DNA from: Verrucomicrobia bacterium UBA740
Lineage (GTDB): Bacteria; Verrucomicrobiota; Kiritimatiellia; RFP12; UBA1067
Reading direction: 5' to 3'
DNA: 7,431 nt
NCBI GenBank assembly: GCA_002298665.1
Contig: DBKW01000024.1
Coordinates: forward strand, 177-7,607
Below are positions 1 through 7,017 of this stretch, one piece after another. The position numbers and the translations under genes are program-made. Every line of letters begins with the position of its first letter. Within the stretch, counting starts at the first letter, position 1. The notes under the pieces are model-generated. The model was not told where the DNA came from, searched no databases, and worked only from the letters and a program-made list of their open reading frames with translations.

Positions 1-118
1 CGTGCGAAGCAAGCGGCGGAACATCCGGGGAGCCTTTGTCGCTCCCCGGAGCAATCAACCGTGCAGAGAATGGAGAGAGGGGCGGCCTGCCCGTCCCGTT
101 TCCCCGCCGCGCCGCGGT
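1..118. other. Non-coding stretch downstream of the operon
   Basis: This lies between the left edge and the stop codon of the pyrophosphatase gene. The only structure I can support is the hairpin at 24-50. Short open frames cross the edge on both strands but have no ribosome binding site, recognisable protein sequence or other support, so no gene is called. Confidence 0.5.
24..50 (-). terminator. Hairpin downstream of the operon, possible terminator
   Basis: A perfect 10-bp inverted repeat (TCCGGGGAGC at 24-33, GCTCCCCGGA at 41-50) encloses a 7-base loop. It starts 69 bases past the stop of the last gene on the minus strand. The stem is strong and GC-rich, and its place at the end of a four-gene operon fits transcription termination or 3'-end protection. 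No T-run follows the stem on either strand, so it is not a classical intrinsic terminator. It may work with Rho or only stabilise the mRNA end. Confidence 0.4.
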
Positions 119-1405
119 CTAGGAAAGTGCCGCGAGGATCGCGGGGAGAAGCTGCTTTTTGCGCGACAGCACCCCCGGCATCAGGAACGTGCCCGTCGAC
201 CCCCACCGGTAGGGGAGCATGCGGCGTACGCGTTCGTTGCCGCGATAGAGCAGCTCCGAATTCCCGTAGAGCGGATCCGTGACCATGAGTGCCATGAAAT
301 CGAGCCCCTGCGTCGCGATGATCTTCTCCAGCGCCAGCGCCAGCTCTTCCTGGTGCTGATGGAAAAGCACGAAGTTGGACTCTTCGATCTGCGCCAGCAT
401 GAACTTCCGTCCGCCCTCGTTGTAGCTCTTGGCGTCGCTCAGCACGGCCTGCTCGGCCGACATGCTGACGAGCGGCGAATCGACCTGCGAAAGCCCTTTC
501 ATGATGTCGACGGCTTTCTCTCCGCATATTTTCTCGAGCCAGGCGCAGGTCGTGCGGTCCTCGGCCGTCGTCGTGGGCGACTGGAAAAGGAGCGTGTCGG
601 CGACAATTCCCGCGATGAGCACGCCGGCGATCTCCTTGGTCGGACGCAGTCCGGCCGCCCGGTAAAGGCGCGTCACGAGCGTACAGGTGGAGCCGACGAC
701 GTCCGCCATGTAGCGGATGGGCTCGCGCGTCGGCGCGAACGAGATGCGGTGGTGGTCGACGACCTCGATGATGGGGATCTCGTCCACACCCGGGATGCCC
801 TGCGCCGTTTCGTTGTGGTCGACGAGAATCATGCGGTAGGGCGGCTCTTCGGCAAAGGCGCGCTTGAGGACCGTTCCGCGGAGAACGCCCGCGTCGGACA
901 CGACGGGGAAATGGTTGTGCGCGTCGCGCACCGCCGTGCGACGGATGTCGTAGACGCGGTCGTTCTCGGAAAGGACGAGCCCTTCGCGGAAAAGCGGCGC
1001 CTGCGCAGTGGGGATGTCGAGGTCCGATTTGTTCAGGAAGAGGCCCAGCAGTTTGACGGGCGAGAGCATGCCGAGGAACTTGCCCGTGGCCGTCTCGCGC
1101 ACCGGCAGGCTCGATTCGCCGCTCGCCTCCAGGCGCCGGAGCGCGCGCGACAACGGCTCGGATCCGTCGATTACGGGCACGCGCGGATCGATCAGATCCC
1201 TGGCGCGCACATAGACGTCGAGGCGCGCATTCAGAGGCTCGAGCCCGAAATGCGCGAAAACCCACTGCGCTTTATCCGGTACGCGGCCTGCGCAGATGGC
1301 TTCGATGTTCTCCGCGCCCGTCCGCCGCCGCAAGTCGGCCAGCGCATAGGCGCTCGTCGCCGAGTCCACGTCAGGATTGCGGTGTCCGCATACATATATC
1401 TTCAT
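119..1405 (-). CDS. ppaC: Family II (DHH) inorganic pyrophosphatase with a CBS-domain pair
   Basis: This 428-residue cytosolic enzyme is predicted to hydrolyse pyrophosphate to phosphate with Mn or Co. Visible DHH-family motifs are GHRNPDVDS (7-15), VDHNE (195-199), VDHHR (216-220), IVADTLLFQSPTTT (267-280) and the C-terminal substrate-binding SRKKQLLP (414-421). All expected metal ligands appear present (H8, D12, D14, D196, H218, D270). Canonical family II enzymes have about 310 residues. The extra roughly 115 residues between the first and second motifs (about 70-185) read as two consecutive CBS motifs. In this subfamily such an insert binds adenine nucleotides and regulates activity. No DRTGG domain sits between the two CBS motifs, as it does in the longer forms. 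The ATG at 1405 is preceded by GGAGG (1412-1416) at a 6-base spacing, inside the upstream radical SAM gene, with which it overlaps by 35 bases. It is the last gene of the operon and is very likely active. Confidence 0.95.
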   Translation of the reverse strand: MKIYVCGHRNPDVDSATSAYALADLRRRTGAENIEAICAGRVPDKAQWVFAHFGLEPLNARLDVYVRARDLIDPRVPVIDGSEPLSRALRRLEASGESSLPVRETATGKFLGMLSPVKLLGLFLNKSDLDIPTAQAPLFREGLVLSENDRVYDIRRTAVRDAHNHFPVVSDAGVLRGTVLKRAFAEEPPYRMILVDHNETAQGIPGVDEIPIIEVVDHHRISFAPTREPIRYMADVVGSTCTLVTRLYRAAGLRPTKEIAGVLIAGIVADTLLFQSPTTTAEDRTTCAWLEKICGEKAVDIMKGLSQVDSPLVSMSAEQAVLSDAKSYNEGGRKFMLAQIEESNFVLFHQHQEELALALEKIIATQGLDFMALMVTDPLYGNSELLYRGNERVRRMLPYRWGSTGTFLMPGVLSRKKQLLPAILAALS

Positions 1406-2291
1406 TCTCCACCTCCCCTATTGGTATTTTTCGCCGTGCGCCCGGAATGTCCATGACAAAGCGCGGCAAAGAAAGTCCGCCTACGCGCGCCGCACAGGCC
1501 TGTTCGAGTTTTTTGGCCTTCTCGAGCGGCACGCGAAAATGGTCGATTCCCGCCACGGGGTCGCACTGAAAGACATAGTACGGGCGTATGCGCGCGGCCG
1601 TCAGCGCCGTGAACAAGCGCGTCAATTCCCGGACCGAATCGTTCACACCGCGCAGAAGCACCGTCTGGCAGCTCACGGGGATGCCCGCCTCCACGAGCCG
1701 CGCCGCCGCCTGGCGCGCTTCGGGCGTCAGTTCGTCCGCGCAGTTGAACTGCGTGTTCACCCACACTTTCTTGGTCCGCGCCAGCAGTTTCGCGAGCCGG
1801 GGCGTCACGCGCGACGGATTCGTGCAGAGCGCGCGCGTGCACACCCGCACCACCTCTACCTGCGGGAGCGCGGCGAACGCCGCGACAAAATCCGCGACCT
1901 CCGCGTCCGTCCGCGTCAGGATGTCGCCGCCCGAAAGAAGCACATCGCGGACGCGCGGATGCTGCCGGACGTATTCCACGCAGGCGGCCAGCTGTTCCGG
2001 GGTGCGCACGACTTCGGCTTCCCCGAGCAGTCCGCGGCGCGTGCAATGCCGGCAGTTCATGAAACACGCGTCGCTCGTCATGATCAGCACGCGGTCCGGG
2101 AAGCGCTGTTTCAGGCCGTAGCAGCGCGAAGCGTGCGTGCGCTCGCCGAAAGGGTCCGCCCCGTAGACGCTGGGCTTCGCCTCCGCCGCGGTCGCGTAGG
2201 CCTGGCGGGCGAAACGCGGCGAGACGGACGCCAAACGCCGCGCGTAGGCCGAGAGTTTTTCGGGGAAGGATGGGATGAACTTATTCTTCAT
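1371..2291 (-). CDS. KamA-family radical SAM protein (lysine 2,3-aminomutase-like), short form
   Basis: This 306-residue protein has the radical SAM cluster motif CFMNCRHC (C76, C80, C83), followed by T84-R85 as in lysine 2,3-aminomutase, where the Arg binds the substrate carboxylate. LLSGGD (118-123) is the SAM-binding strand. FQCD (D244) and FVMD (D281) match the two Asp residues that hold the lysine side-chain amine in lysine 2,3-aminomutase. K288 sits seven residues after D281, at the position of the PLP-binding lysine. The usual PGGGGK loop reads PGARRK. The chain ends 18 residues after K288, so the C-terminal zinc-binding and oligomerisation tail of the classical enzyme (about 416 residues) is absent. 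In this it resembles the shorter EpmB type, although CRHCTRR is more aminomutase-like. The likely reaction is a SAM- and PLP-dependent 1,2-amino shift on free or protein-bound lysine; the real substrate is unknown. The ATG lies inside the end of the upstream gene (11-base overlap) with no clear Shine-Dalgarno sequence, so coupled translation is likely. Confidence 0.88.
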   Translation of the reverse strand: MKNKFIPSFPEKLSAYARRLASVSPRFARQAYATAAEAKPSVYGADPFGERTHASRCYGLKQRFPDRVLIMTSDACFMNCRHCTRRGLLGEAEVVRTPEQLAACVEYVRQHPRVRDVLLSGGDILTRTDAEVADFVAAFAALPQVEVVRVCTRALCTNPSRVTPRLAKLLARTKKVWVNTQFNCADELTPEARQAAARLVEAGIPVSCQTVLLRGVNDSVRELTRLFTALTAARIRPYYVFQCDPVAGIDHFRVPLEKAKKLEQACAARVGGLSLPRFVMDIPGARRKIPIGEVENEDICMRTPQS

Positions 2292-5200
2292 TGAACAACG
2301 ACGAGGGGATGAAGCAAAAGGCCAGCGCGTGGTCGCGGAAGATGCGCGTCGTCACGGTTATCGGGCGCCCCTTGAAAACCTTGAACGAACCCAGCCACCC
2401 GCCTTCCAGCCGCAGCGTGACGCGCCCCGAATCCGCGAGATAGTCCGTAATGTGCATTTCCTTGGGCGAAAAACGGATGCCTGTCCCCAAGGCCTTGGAA
2501 AGCGCCTCTTTCGCGCACCAGAAACGGATGATGCCCTGCGCGGCGTTCACTGTCCGCGCGGCCAGCTCGATCTCGTCCGGCAGAAAGACGCCATTGGCGA
2601 ATTCCTCCGAAAGATTCCGTGCGATGGATTCCACGTCCACGCCGACGCGGGCGTTCGCCGCGGCGAGGGCGATGACGAACTGGGAGGTGTGCGCGATCGC
2701 GACGTCCAGCCGCACGGAAAGATTGTCGCGCCACGCGCCGATGGCGCGGGGCTTGCCCAGTTCGTCGCGCCAAATCTGCACGTCCGCGTAGCTCCACCGC
2801 GCCTGGTGATAATCCTTGAGATAGCGGCGCACCGCCTCCTTGACGGCTATGCGCCCGAAAAGCCATTCCGTCCGCCGGGAAACGGACCCTTTCATATCGG
2901 CGAACTCCACGCGTTCGGGTTCGCTCAGGACGACGTGGCTCATGATGTCGAGCCACAAATCGTCGTTGCGCTCGAACACGGCATAGGGGACTTCCGTGAT
3001 CACCGCGGAGGACACGTCCGTCGAGGGGTCGCCCAGGAAGCTGTTCGGGACCGCCGTGCTGATGAAGCAGGTCGCCGGCTGGAGAATGACGCTGCAGTAT
3101 TCCTGCGGCACGCGTTCCGTCAACTCCTCCCAGCCCTCGATCGTCAGCACGGCGTTCCCGTCGCCGCCCGTCACGACGATATTCGACAGGTGCGAGCGCG
3201 GCGTGACGCCCGACAGACGCAGATAGCAGTTGAGCACCGCCCCCTCGCCCGGCAAATGGCCGTGCAGCTCCAGCCGCCGCAGGCGGAACGGGAACGAAAA
3301 CGCGCCGGGGAACTTCTCGTGGCTGCGCCACAGCTTGAAGCCGCTCACGATGATTTCCAGCAAAAGCGGATTGACCGTCCAGACCGGCAGGCGCGTAAAG
3401 GCCACGCACCCCGCCGGCGAAGGGACTTCCACGCGGTAGTTGATGCCGTCCTCGCCCCATTCGTCGGCGAAAACGATTCCCCGCAGGCGCCGTCCGAGCC
3501 CCAGCTTGGACGGATAGATGTCGCGGCTGGACCAGTGCACCGAGCGCGGCCGCACGAGCGCGCTCAGGGGCGCCGTCGAAAGGGGCGGCTCCTCTTTGGA
3601 AAGAATCAGCGTCGCCTCGAGAGCCGAGCGCGTGAAGGCCGCATCCGGTTCGTTGCCCCGTATCTGCACCCGGACGGCCGCGACGGACGGATCTTCGGAA
3701 CTCACGCGTTCCGCGCGCACCGCCAGATGAAGCTCCCCTTCCGTGAAAACGAGCCGCCGCGCATAGGTCAGGTCGATCACCGCCGCGAGATGGCGGTTGG
3801 GCAGGACGCGAACCGCCGTCTCCGCCATGATTTCGAGCGCGACGGGCAACGGCAGATGGACCAAGCCGCGCAAGTTGGGATTCGCGTACGAAAGCTGGCT
3901 CGCGCCATAGGCGAAGTCGCCGATGAACGGCGCGTCCTGCAGCCGGAACGTCTTCTCGAACGCGTAGGCCAGCCCCGGCGCGAACTCCTTCGGCGGCGCG
4001 TCCGAGATGAGCGGATCCGACACGCCGGCCAGAAACTGAAGCTGCAGCCCTTCGCGCGCCGCCCGCGCCGCCGCCCGCGCCGCCGCCTTCGCCCCGCGCC
4101 CCTTCGGCTCGGCCATGAGCGAGGCCAGCGTCAGGACGGACTCGCCCAGCATCAGCCGGGGGAATGCGCGCGAAAGGCGCATTTCCGCCTCGCGCCGCAC
4201 TTCAAGGGAAAGGACCGCGTCGAAATCGAGCGTCCGCGCCCCGCGCGCCGCCAGCACCTTCGAAAGATCGACAGGCGCCCCGAGGGCCGCCAGATACCCC
4301 AGCGCGTGGTGCAGCTGCTGGATGCCCGTGCGGTGGATCGTGTCGAGGGCGATGGCCGCGAAAACCTCGCCTTCCAGCGTGTTCGCGATGCCCGACGTGA
4401 GAAGCCCGCGCGGTCCGACCTCGAGGAAAACGCGGTAGCCGTCCGCATACATGCGCCGCACGGTTTCCGCGAGCAGAATGGGCTTCGACCACCGTTCCGC
4501 CGCCTCCTGGCGCAGGAACTTCAGGTTCTTCGCCAGCTTGCCCGCCGTCGCGCAGGAATAGATCTCGCACTTCGGCTCGTAGCGGACGAGCGTCTCGACG
4601 AAACTCTTGACCGAGGAAGCCAGGCTCGCGCACGCCGGCGTGTTGAACGGACGGTCCAGTTCGAGCCGCAAGACGCGTGCGCCCGTCGTCGCGAACAGGT
4701 TGCTCGCCGTTTCCGCGCATTCCGGCCGGACCGAGAATATCTTCATCCGCGGCGAAAAGTCGATCGCAAGCGTCACGTCCGCCGGCGAAAAGCGCGACAC
4801 GATGGCGTCCGCGTCGCCCGCATGGCGCAGAATCACCATCTCCATGACGGTCTTGGGCAGGCCGCCGTGGTCCACCGCCTTGCTGACGAGCCGGTAGATC
4901 TCGTACAGCGCCTTGATCCGCGCCGGACGGTCCTTGTCCAGCGCCGTCGCGCCCGCCTTCATGAGCGCGGCGAAATCGCCTCCGCCCACGCCTACGACCC
5001 CGTCGGGCTCCACGCCGGTCTCCGTCAGCAGGCGCGTCAGCGCCGCGCAGGCCGCGTGCGTCGCGACAAACGCCTGCGAATACGCCCCCGAACTGAAGAT
5101 GTCCGCGTCGTGCCGGTAGTAGGACGCCGGCGGAAAGATGAAGTTGGAAGGCGAGAAGTCGGGCTCGCCCGCAAGCGCCTCCTCGAGTTCGTCGAACGCC

Positions 5201-5607
5201 GAACGGCAGGCCGGATACGAAATCGCCAGATCCCGCAACATGTCCGGATAGAAGGAAATCGCTCCCGGATAGACGAACGCGACCTTCCCCTTCCCGGGGC
5301 CTATCAAGGGCGCGCGGCTGTAGTACGTCCCGCTCTTGTCGCGGATGCGCACCGTCGCGGGTGCGGCGATGCGCGCGCGCGCCGTGGCCAGACGCGCCCG
5401 CAGATCCGCGACCGACCCGACGACCAGCGCCAACACCGCCGGACCTTTCGTCCGCGCACAGGTGTAGGCGACGTCTATGAGCCGCACGTCCGGAATGCGG
5501 TTGAGAAAGGCCGTCAGACGGTCTATTTCCGCGCAGAGCGCGGCGTCGTCCGCCGCGGCGAGCAGAATAAGTTCGTCACTCCCCAGGCGCGCATCGAATG
5601 TCGTCAT
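2281..5607 (-). CDS. PKS-like protein: degenerate acyltransferase, degenerate dehydratase, intact C-terminal PPTase
   Basis: This is a 1108-residue protein. Residues 1-107 resemble the linker that joins KS to AT in type I synthases (ending in a GTYYS-type segment). About 108-450 is an acyltransferase fold (FVYPG at the start, FLEVGPRGLLTSG near 394-406, LGYLAALGAPVD at its end). The GHSxGE elbow reads GVGGGD, so Ser is Gly208. The later His is Asn322 in PFNTP. About 451-555 is an Ala/Arg-rich linker. About 556-852 is a double-hotdog dehydratase of the large iterative PKS type. Its catalytic His position is Phe565 (FIGDFAYG), the FHGP segment is lost, and the second-half Asp position is Glu751 (NPLLLE). 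About 885-1108 is an Sfp-type PPTase with AHTS (972-975), GVDVE (989-993) and WCAKEA (1030-1035), all metal ligands present. No carrier-protein DSL motif and no ketoreductase are seen. The ATG at 5607 was chosen over one 28 codons upstream because it makes an ATGA overlap with the preceding gene and has GGAGG at 7 bases. Confidence 0.88.
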   Translation of the reverse strand: MTTFDARLGSDELILLAAADDAALCAEIDRLTAFLNRIPDVRLIDVAYTCARTKGPAVLALVVGSVADLRARLATARARIAAPATVRIRDKSGTYYSRAPLIGPGKGKVAFVYPGAISFYPDMLRDLAISYPACRSAFDELEEALAGEPDFSPSNFIFPPASYYRHDADIFSSGAYSQAFVATHAACAALTRLLTETGVEPDGVVGVGGGDFAALMKAGATALDKDRPARIKALYEIYRLVSKAVDHGGLPKTVMEMVILRHAGDADAIVSRFSPADVTLAIDFSPRMKIFSVRPECAETASNLFATTGARVLRLELDRPFNTPACASLASSVKSFVETLVRYEPKCEIYSCATAGKLAKNLKFLRQEAAERWSKPILLAETVRRMYADGYRVFLEVGPRGLLTSGIANTLEGEVFAAIALDTIHRTGIQQLHHALGYLAALGAPVDLSKVLAARGARTLDFDAVLSLEVRREAEMRLSRAFPRLMLGESVLTLASLMAEPKGRGAKAAARAAARAAREGLQLQFLAGVSDPLISDAPPKEFAPGLAYAFEKTFRLQDAPFIGDFAYGASQLSYANPNLRGLVHLPLPVALEIMAETAVRVLPNRHLAAVIDLTYARRLVFTEGELHLAVRAERVSSEDPSVAAVRVQIRGNEPDAAFTRSALEATLILSKEEPPLSTAPLSALVRPRSVHWSSRDIYPSKLGLGRRLRGIVFADEWGEDGINYRVEVPSPAGCVAFTRLPVWTVNPLLLEIIVSGFKLWRSHEKFPGAFSFPFRLRRLELHGHLPGEGAVLNCYLRLSGVTPRSHLSNIVVTGGDGNAVLTIEGWEELTERVPQEYCSVILQPATCFISTAVPNSFLGDPSTDVSSAVITEVPYAVFERNDDLWLDIMSHVVLSEPERVEFADMKGSVSRRTEWLFGRIAVKEAVRRYLKDYHQARWSYADVQIWRDELGKPRAIGAWRDNLSVRLDVAIAHTSQFVIALAAANARVGVDVESIARNLSEEFANGVFLPDEIELAARTVNAAQGIIRFWCAKEALSKALGTGIRFSPKEMHITDYLADSGRVTLRLEGGWLGSFKVFKGRPITVTTRIFRDHALAFCFIPSSLFNEE
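4057..4092 (-). repeat. Three 12-bp tandem repeats coding an Ala/Arg linker
   Basis: Two identical copies of CGCCGCCCGCGC (plus strand, 4057-4068 and 4069-4080) are followed by a third copy with two changes (4081-4092). They encode residues 506-517 of the 1108-residue protein, AKAAARAAARAA, a likely basic helix between the acyltransferase-like and dehydratase-like parts. In synthases of this order the carrier protein and ketoreductase would sit here. Repeat number could vary between strains without changing the frame. Confidence 0.75.
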
Positions 5608-7016
5608 GCCCGATCCTCCGGTTCTTCTTCCAATACGATCGCCGCGCTGCGTCCGCCCTTTCCGGAAGCGTGCAATCCCTCGGGGTCGCACGAATCGAAG
5701 TTGGACCCCATCACGACCGCCCGCCGCGGATTCGCGCTGTTACCCGTGATCCAGGGACGCGCCTCCGTAAGAAGATAGGCGCTCGAAGACAGATTGGAAA
5801 GCGCCTCGAGCGGATGTTCCGGCGCGACCTGCGGCGGCAGGGTGCGGTAATGCAGGGCCAGCGCCGCCTTGACGAGGCCCGCCCCCATCGAAACGCGCAG
5901 CGTATTGCCGATGTTGCCCTTGACGGACCCGATACCGACAAGCGCCCCGCCGGGCTTGTGCACCCCCCACAGCCGCTGCACGCACGCGATTTCGCGCGCT
6001 TCCATGTCGCCGATTCCCGATCCGTCCGCCTCAATGAGCTCAATCGTGTGCGCCGGAACCTGCGCGCGCGCCAGCGCTTCGGACAGAATGGCCGAGGGAT
6101 CGTCCGCCGGATTGTGCCCTATCGCGACGGACCGGATCAGCGCGTAGATGCGGTCCCGGTCGCGCAAGGCGTCCTCGCGGCGTTTCAGGACCAGGAAAAC
6201 GCCCCCTTCGCCCGGTATCGTGCCGTCCGGATCGTTCGAGAACGGCTGCAGTTCCGCGCGGGCGGAGAACTGCACTTCTCCCGAAAGCCCCTCCAGGTAG
6301 GCGCGCGAAAGCGGCGGCTCCTGCACGCCCGCCAGAACGACGTCCGCATTCCCCGTCTGCAGATCCGCCACCGCGTCCATGACCGTCGCCGCGCCCGTGA
6401 TCAGCCCCGCGTCCATGATCGTGGCCGCCCCCGAAAAGGAACATTCGCGCGCGATCCAGGAAACGAACCGGTAGCCGGACCCCAGCAGAAACGCCGCGGC
6501 GTTCGGTTCCGGCAGCGATTCCAGCAGTTTCGCGCGCGTCTCGTCCAGCGCTTCCTGCGGCGCATGGGGCAGAAAACGGTGCAGAATCTCCATCGTCTGG
6601 TCCAAGAAGGCGGTGTGCTGCAGCCAATTCACCGTGGAGGCGTTGAACGGCGGCGCATAGCCTAGACGGACCGTCCCCCGGACCGCCTCCGACACGTGCG
6701 GGCGCATCGAGGCGTCCGCCAGCGCATCCATCGCCAGCTGCGTCGCGAAATACAGGTCCTGGTTCTCGCCCGCATTGAGCTGGCGCGGGAAGTTCTGCAT
6801 CGCCGGCACGCACGCGTACAAATCGCCCAGCTGGCCTATCCGCGTCGGATACGTCCGTGCGAAAACATTCCGCTGGCCGAAAGGCAGCTCCGTGCCCGGA
6901 CCCAGATTGGTCAAAAGGGAACGACGCGCCATAATCGCCCGCCACAACGCCGCTGGGGCGTTGCAACCCGCGAAGCGGCAGCTCATACCGACTATGGCTA
7001 TTGCACGTGTATCCAT
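5604..7016 (-). CDS. Ketosynthase-like protein lacking the Cys-His-His triad (pseudo-KS)
   Basis: This 470-residue thiolase-fold protein starts with the typical KS opening AIAIVGMSCRF (5-15) and keeps PGEGG (268-272), the VLKR and DRIYALIRS stretch (277-296), EADGSG (329-334) and GSVKGNIG (363-370). The nucleophile region, G196 to G222, aligns without gaps to GPSLTVDTAC...G of type I ketosynthases. The catalytic Cys position is Leu205, the first His is Asp331 (EAD for EAH) and the second His is Asn371 (NIGN for NIGH). Lys366 is kept. The C-terminal GFGGTNAH-like segment is also changed. It should therefore not condense acyl chains. It may instead be a chain-length-factor-like or scaffold partner. 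The length is close to a normal KS and the frame is intact. It is the first protein gene after the tRNA, 23 bases downstream. Its stop overlaps the next start as ATGA. The ATG is the only reasonable start because a TGA lies in frame four codons upstream. A GAGGA sits unusually close to it. Confidence 0.9.
   Translation of the reverse strand: MDTRAIAIVGMSCRFAGCNAPAALWRAIMARRSLLTNLGPGTELPFGQRNVFARTYPTRIGQLGDLYACVPAMQNFPRQLNAGENQDLYFATQLAMDALADASMRPHVSEAVRGTVRLGYAPPFNASTVNWLQHTAFLDQTMEILHRFLPHAPQEALDETRAKLLESLPEPNAAAFLLGSGYRFVSWIARECSFSGAATIMDAGLITGAATVMDAVADLQTGNADVVLAGVQEPPLSRAYLEGLSGEVQFSARAELQPFSNDPDGTIPGEGGVFLVLKRREDALRDRDRIYALIRSVAIGHNPADDPSAILSEALARAQVPAHTIELIEADGSGIGDMEAREIACVQRLWGVHKPGGALVGIGSVKGNIGNTLRVSMGAGLVKAALALHYRTLPPQVAPEHPLEALSNLSSSAYLLTEARPWITGNSANPRRAVVMGSNFDSCDPEGLHASGKGGRSAAIVLEEEPEDRA
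5615..5619 (-). promoter_or_regulatory. Ribosome binding site deciding the start of the AT/DH/PPTase protein
   Basis: GGAGG on the minus strand, 7 bases before the ATG at 5607. Together with the ATGA stop/start overlap it fixes this start rather than the in-frame ATG at 5691. It lies within the 3' end of the ketosynthase-like gene. Confidence 0.8.
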
Positions 7017-7017
7017 A

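Noticed and set aside
1..24. A minus-strand ATG at 24 opening a frame toward the left edge
   Set aside because: Only eight codons are visible, directly after the hairpin and with no Shine-Dalgarno sequence.
3..122. A plus-strand frame ending in TAG at 120-122, possibly the tail of a convergent gene
   Set aside because: 39 codons with no recognisable sequence; it would also cross the 10-bp hairpin and overlap the pyrophosphatase stop.
2..1456. A 484-codon plus-strand open frame over the pyrophosphatase
   Set aside because: Antisense shadow of a gene with all family II motifs, with low-complexity Arg-rich translation.
1377..2294. A 305-codon plus-strand open frame over the radical SAM gene
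   Set aside because: Antisense shadow; the minus strand encodes the CxxxCxxC aminomutase motifs.
5605..5691. An upstream ATG at 5691 extending the 1108-residue protein by 28 residues
   Set aside because: The extra residues are Arg/Gly-rich and overlap the end of the ketosynthase-like gene by 88 bases. The start at 5607 has ATGA coupling and a well-spaced GGAGG.
2275..5778. A 1167-codon open frame on the plus strand opposite the large synthase-like gene
   Set aside because: The translation is Arg/His/Gln-rich with no recognisable domain. It mirrors a gene with clear domains on the other strand, as expected from codon bias in GC-rich DNA.
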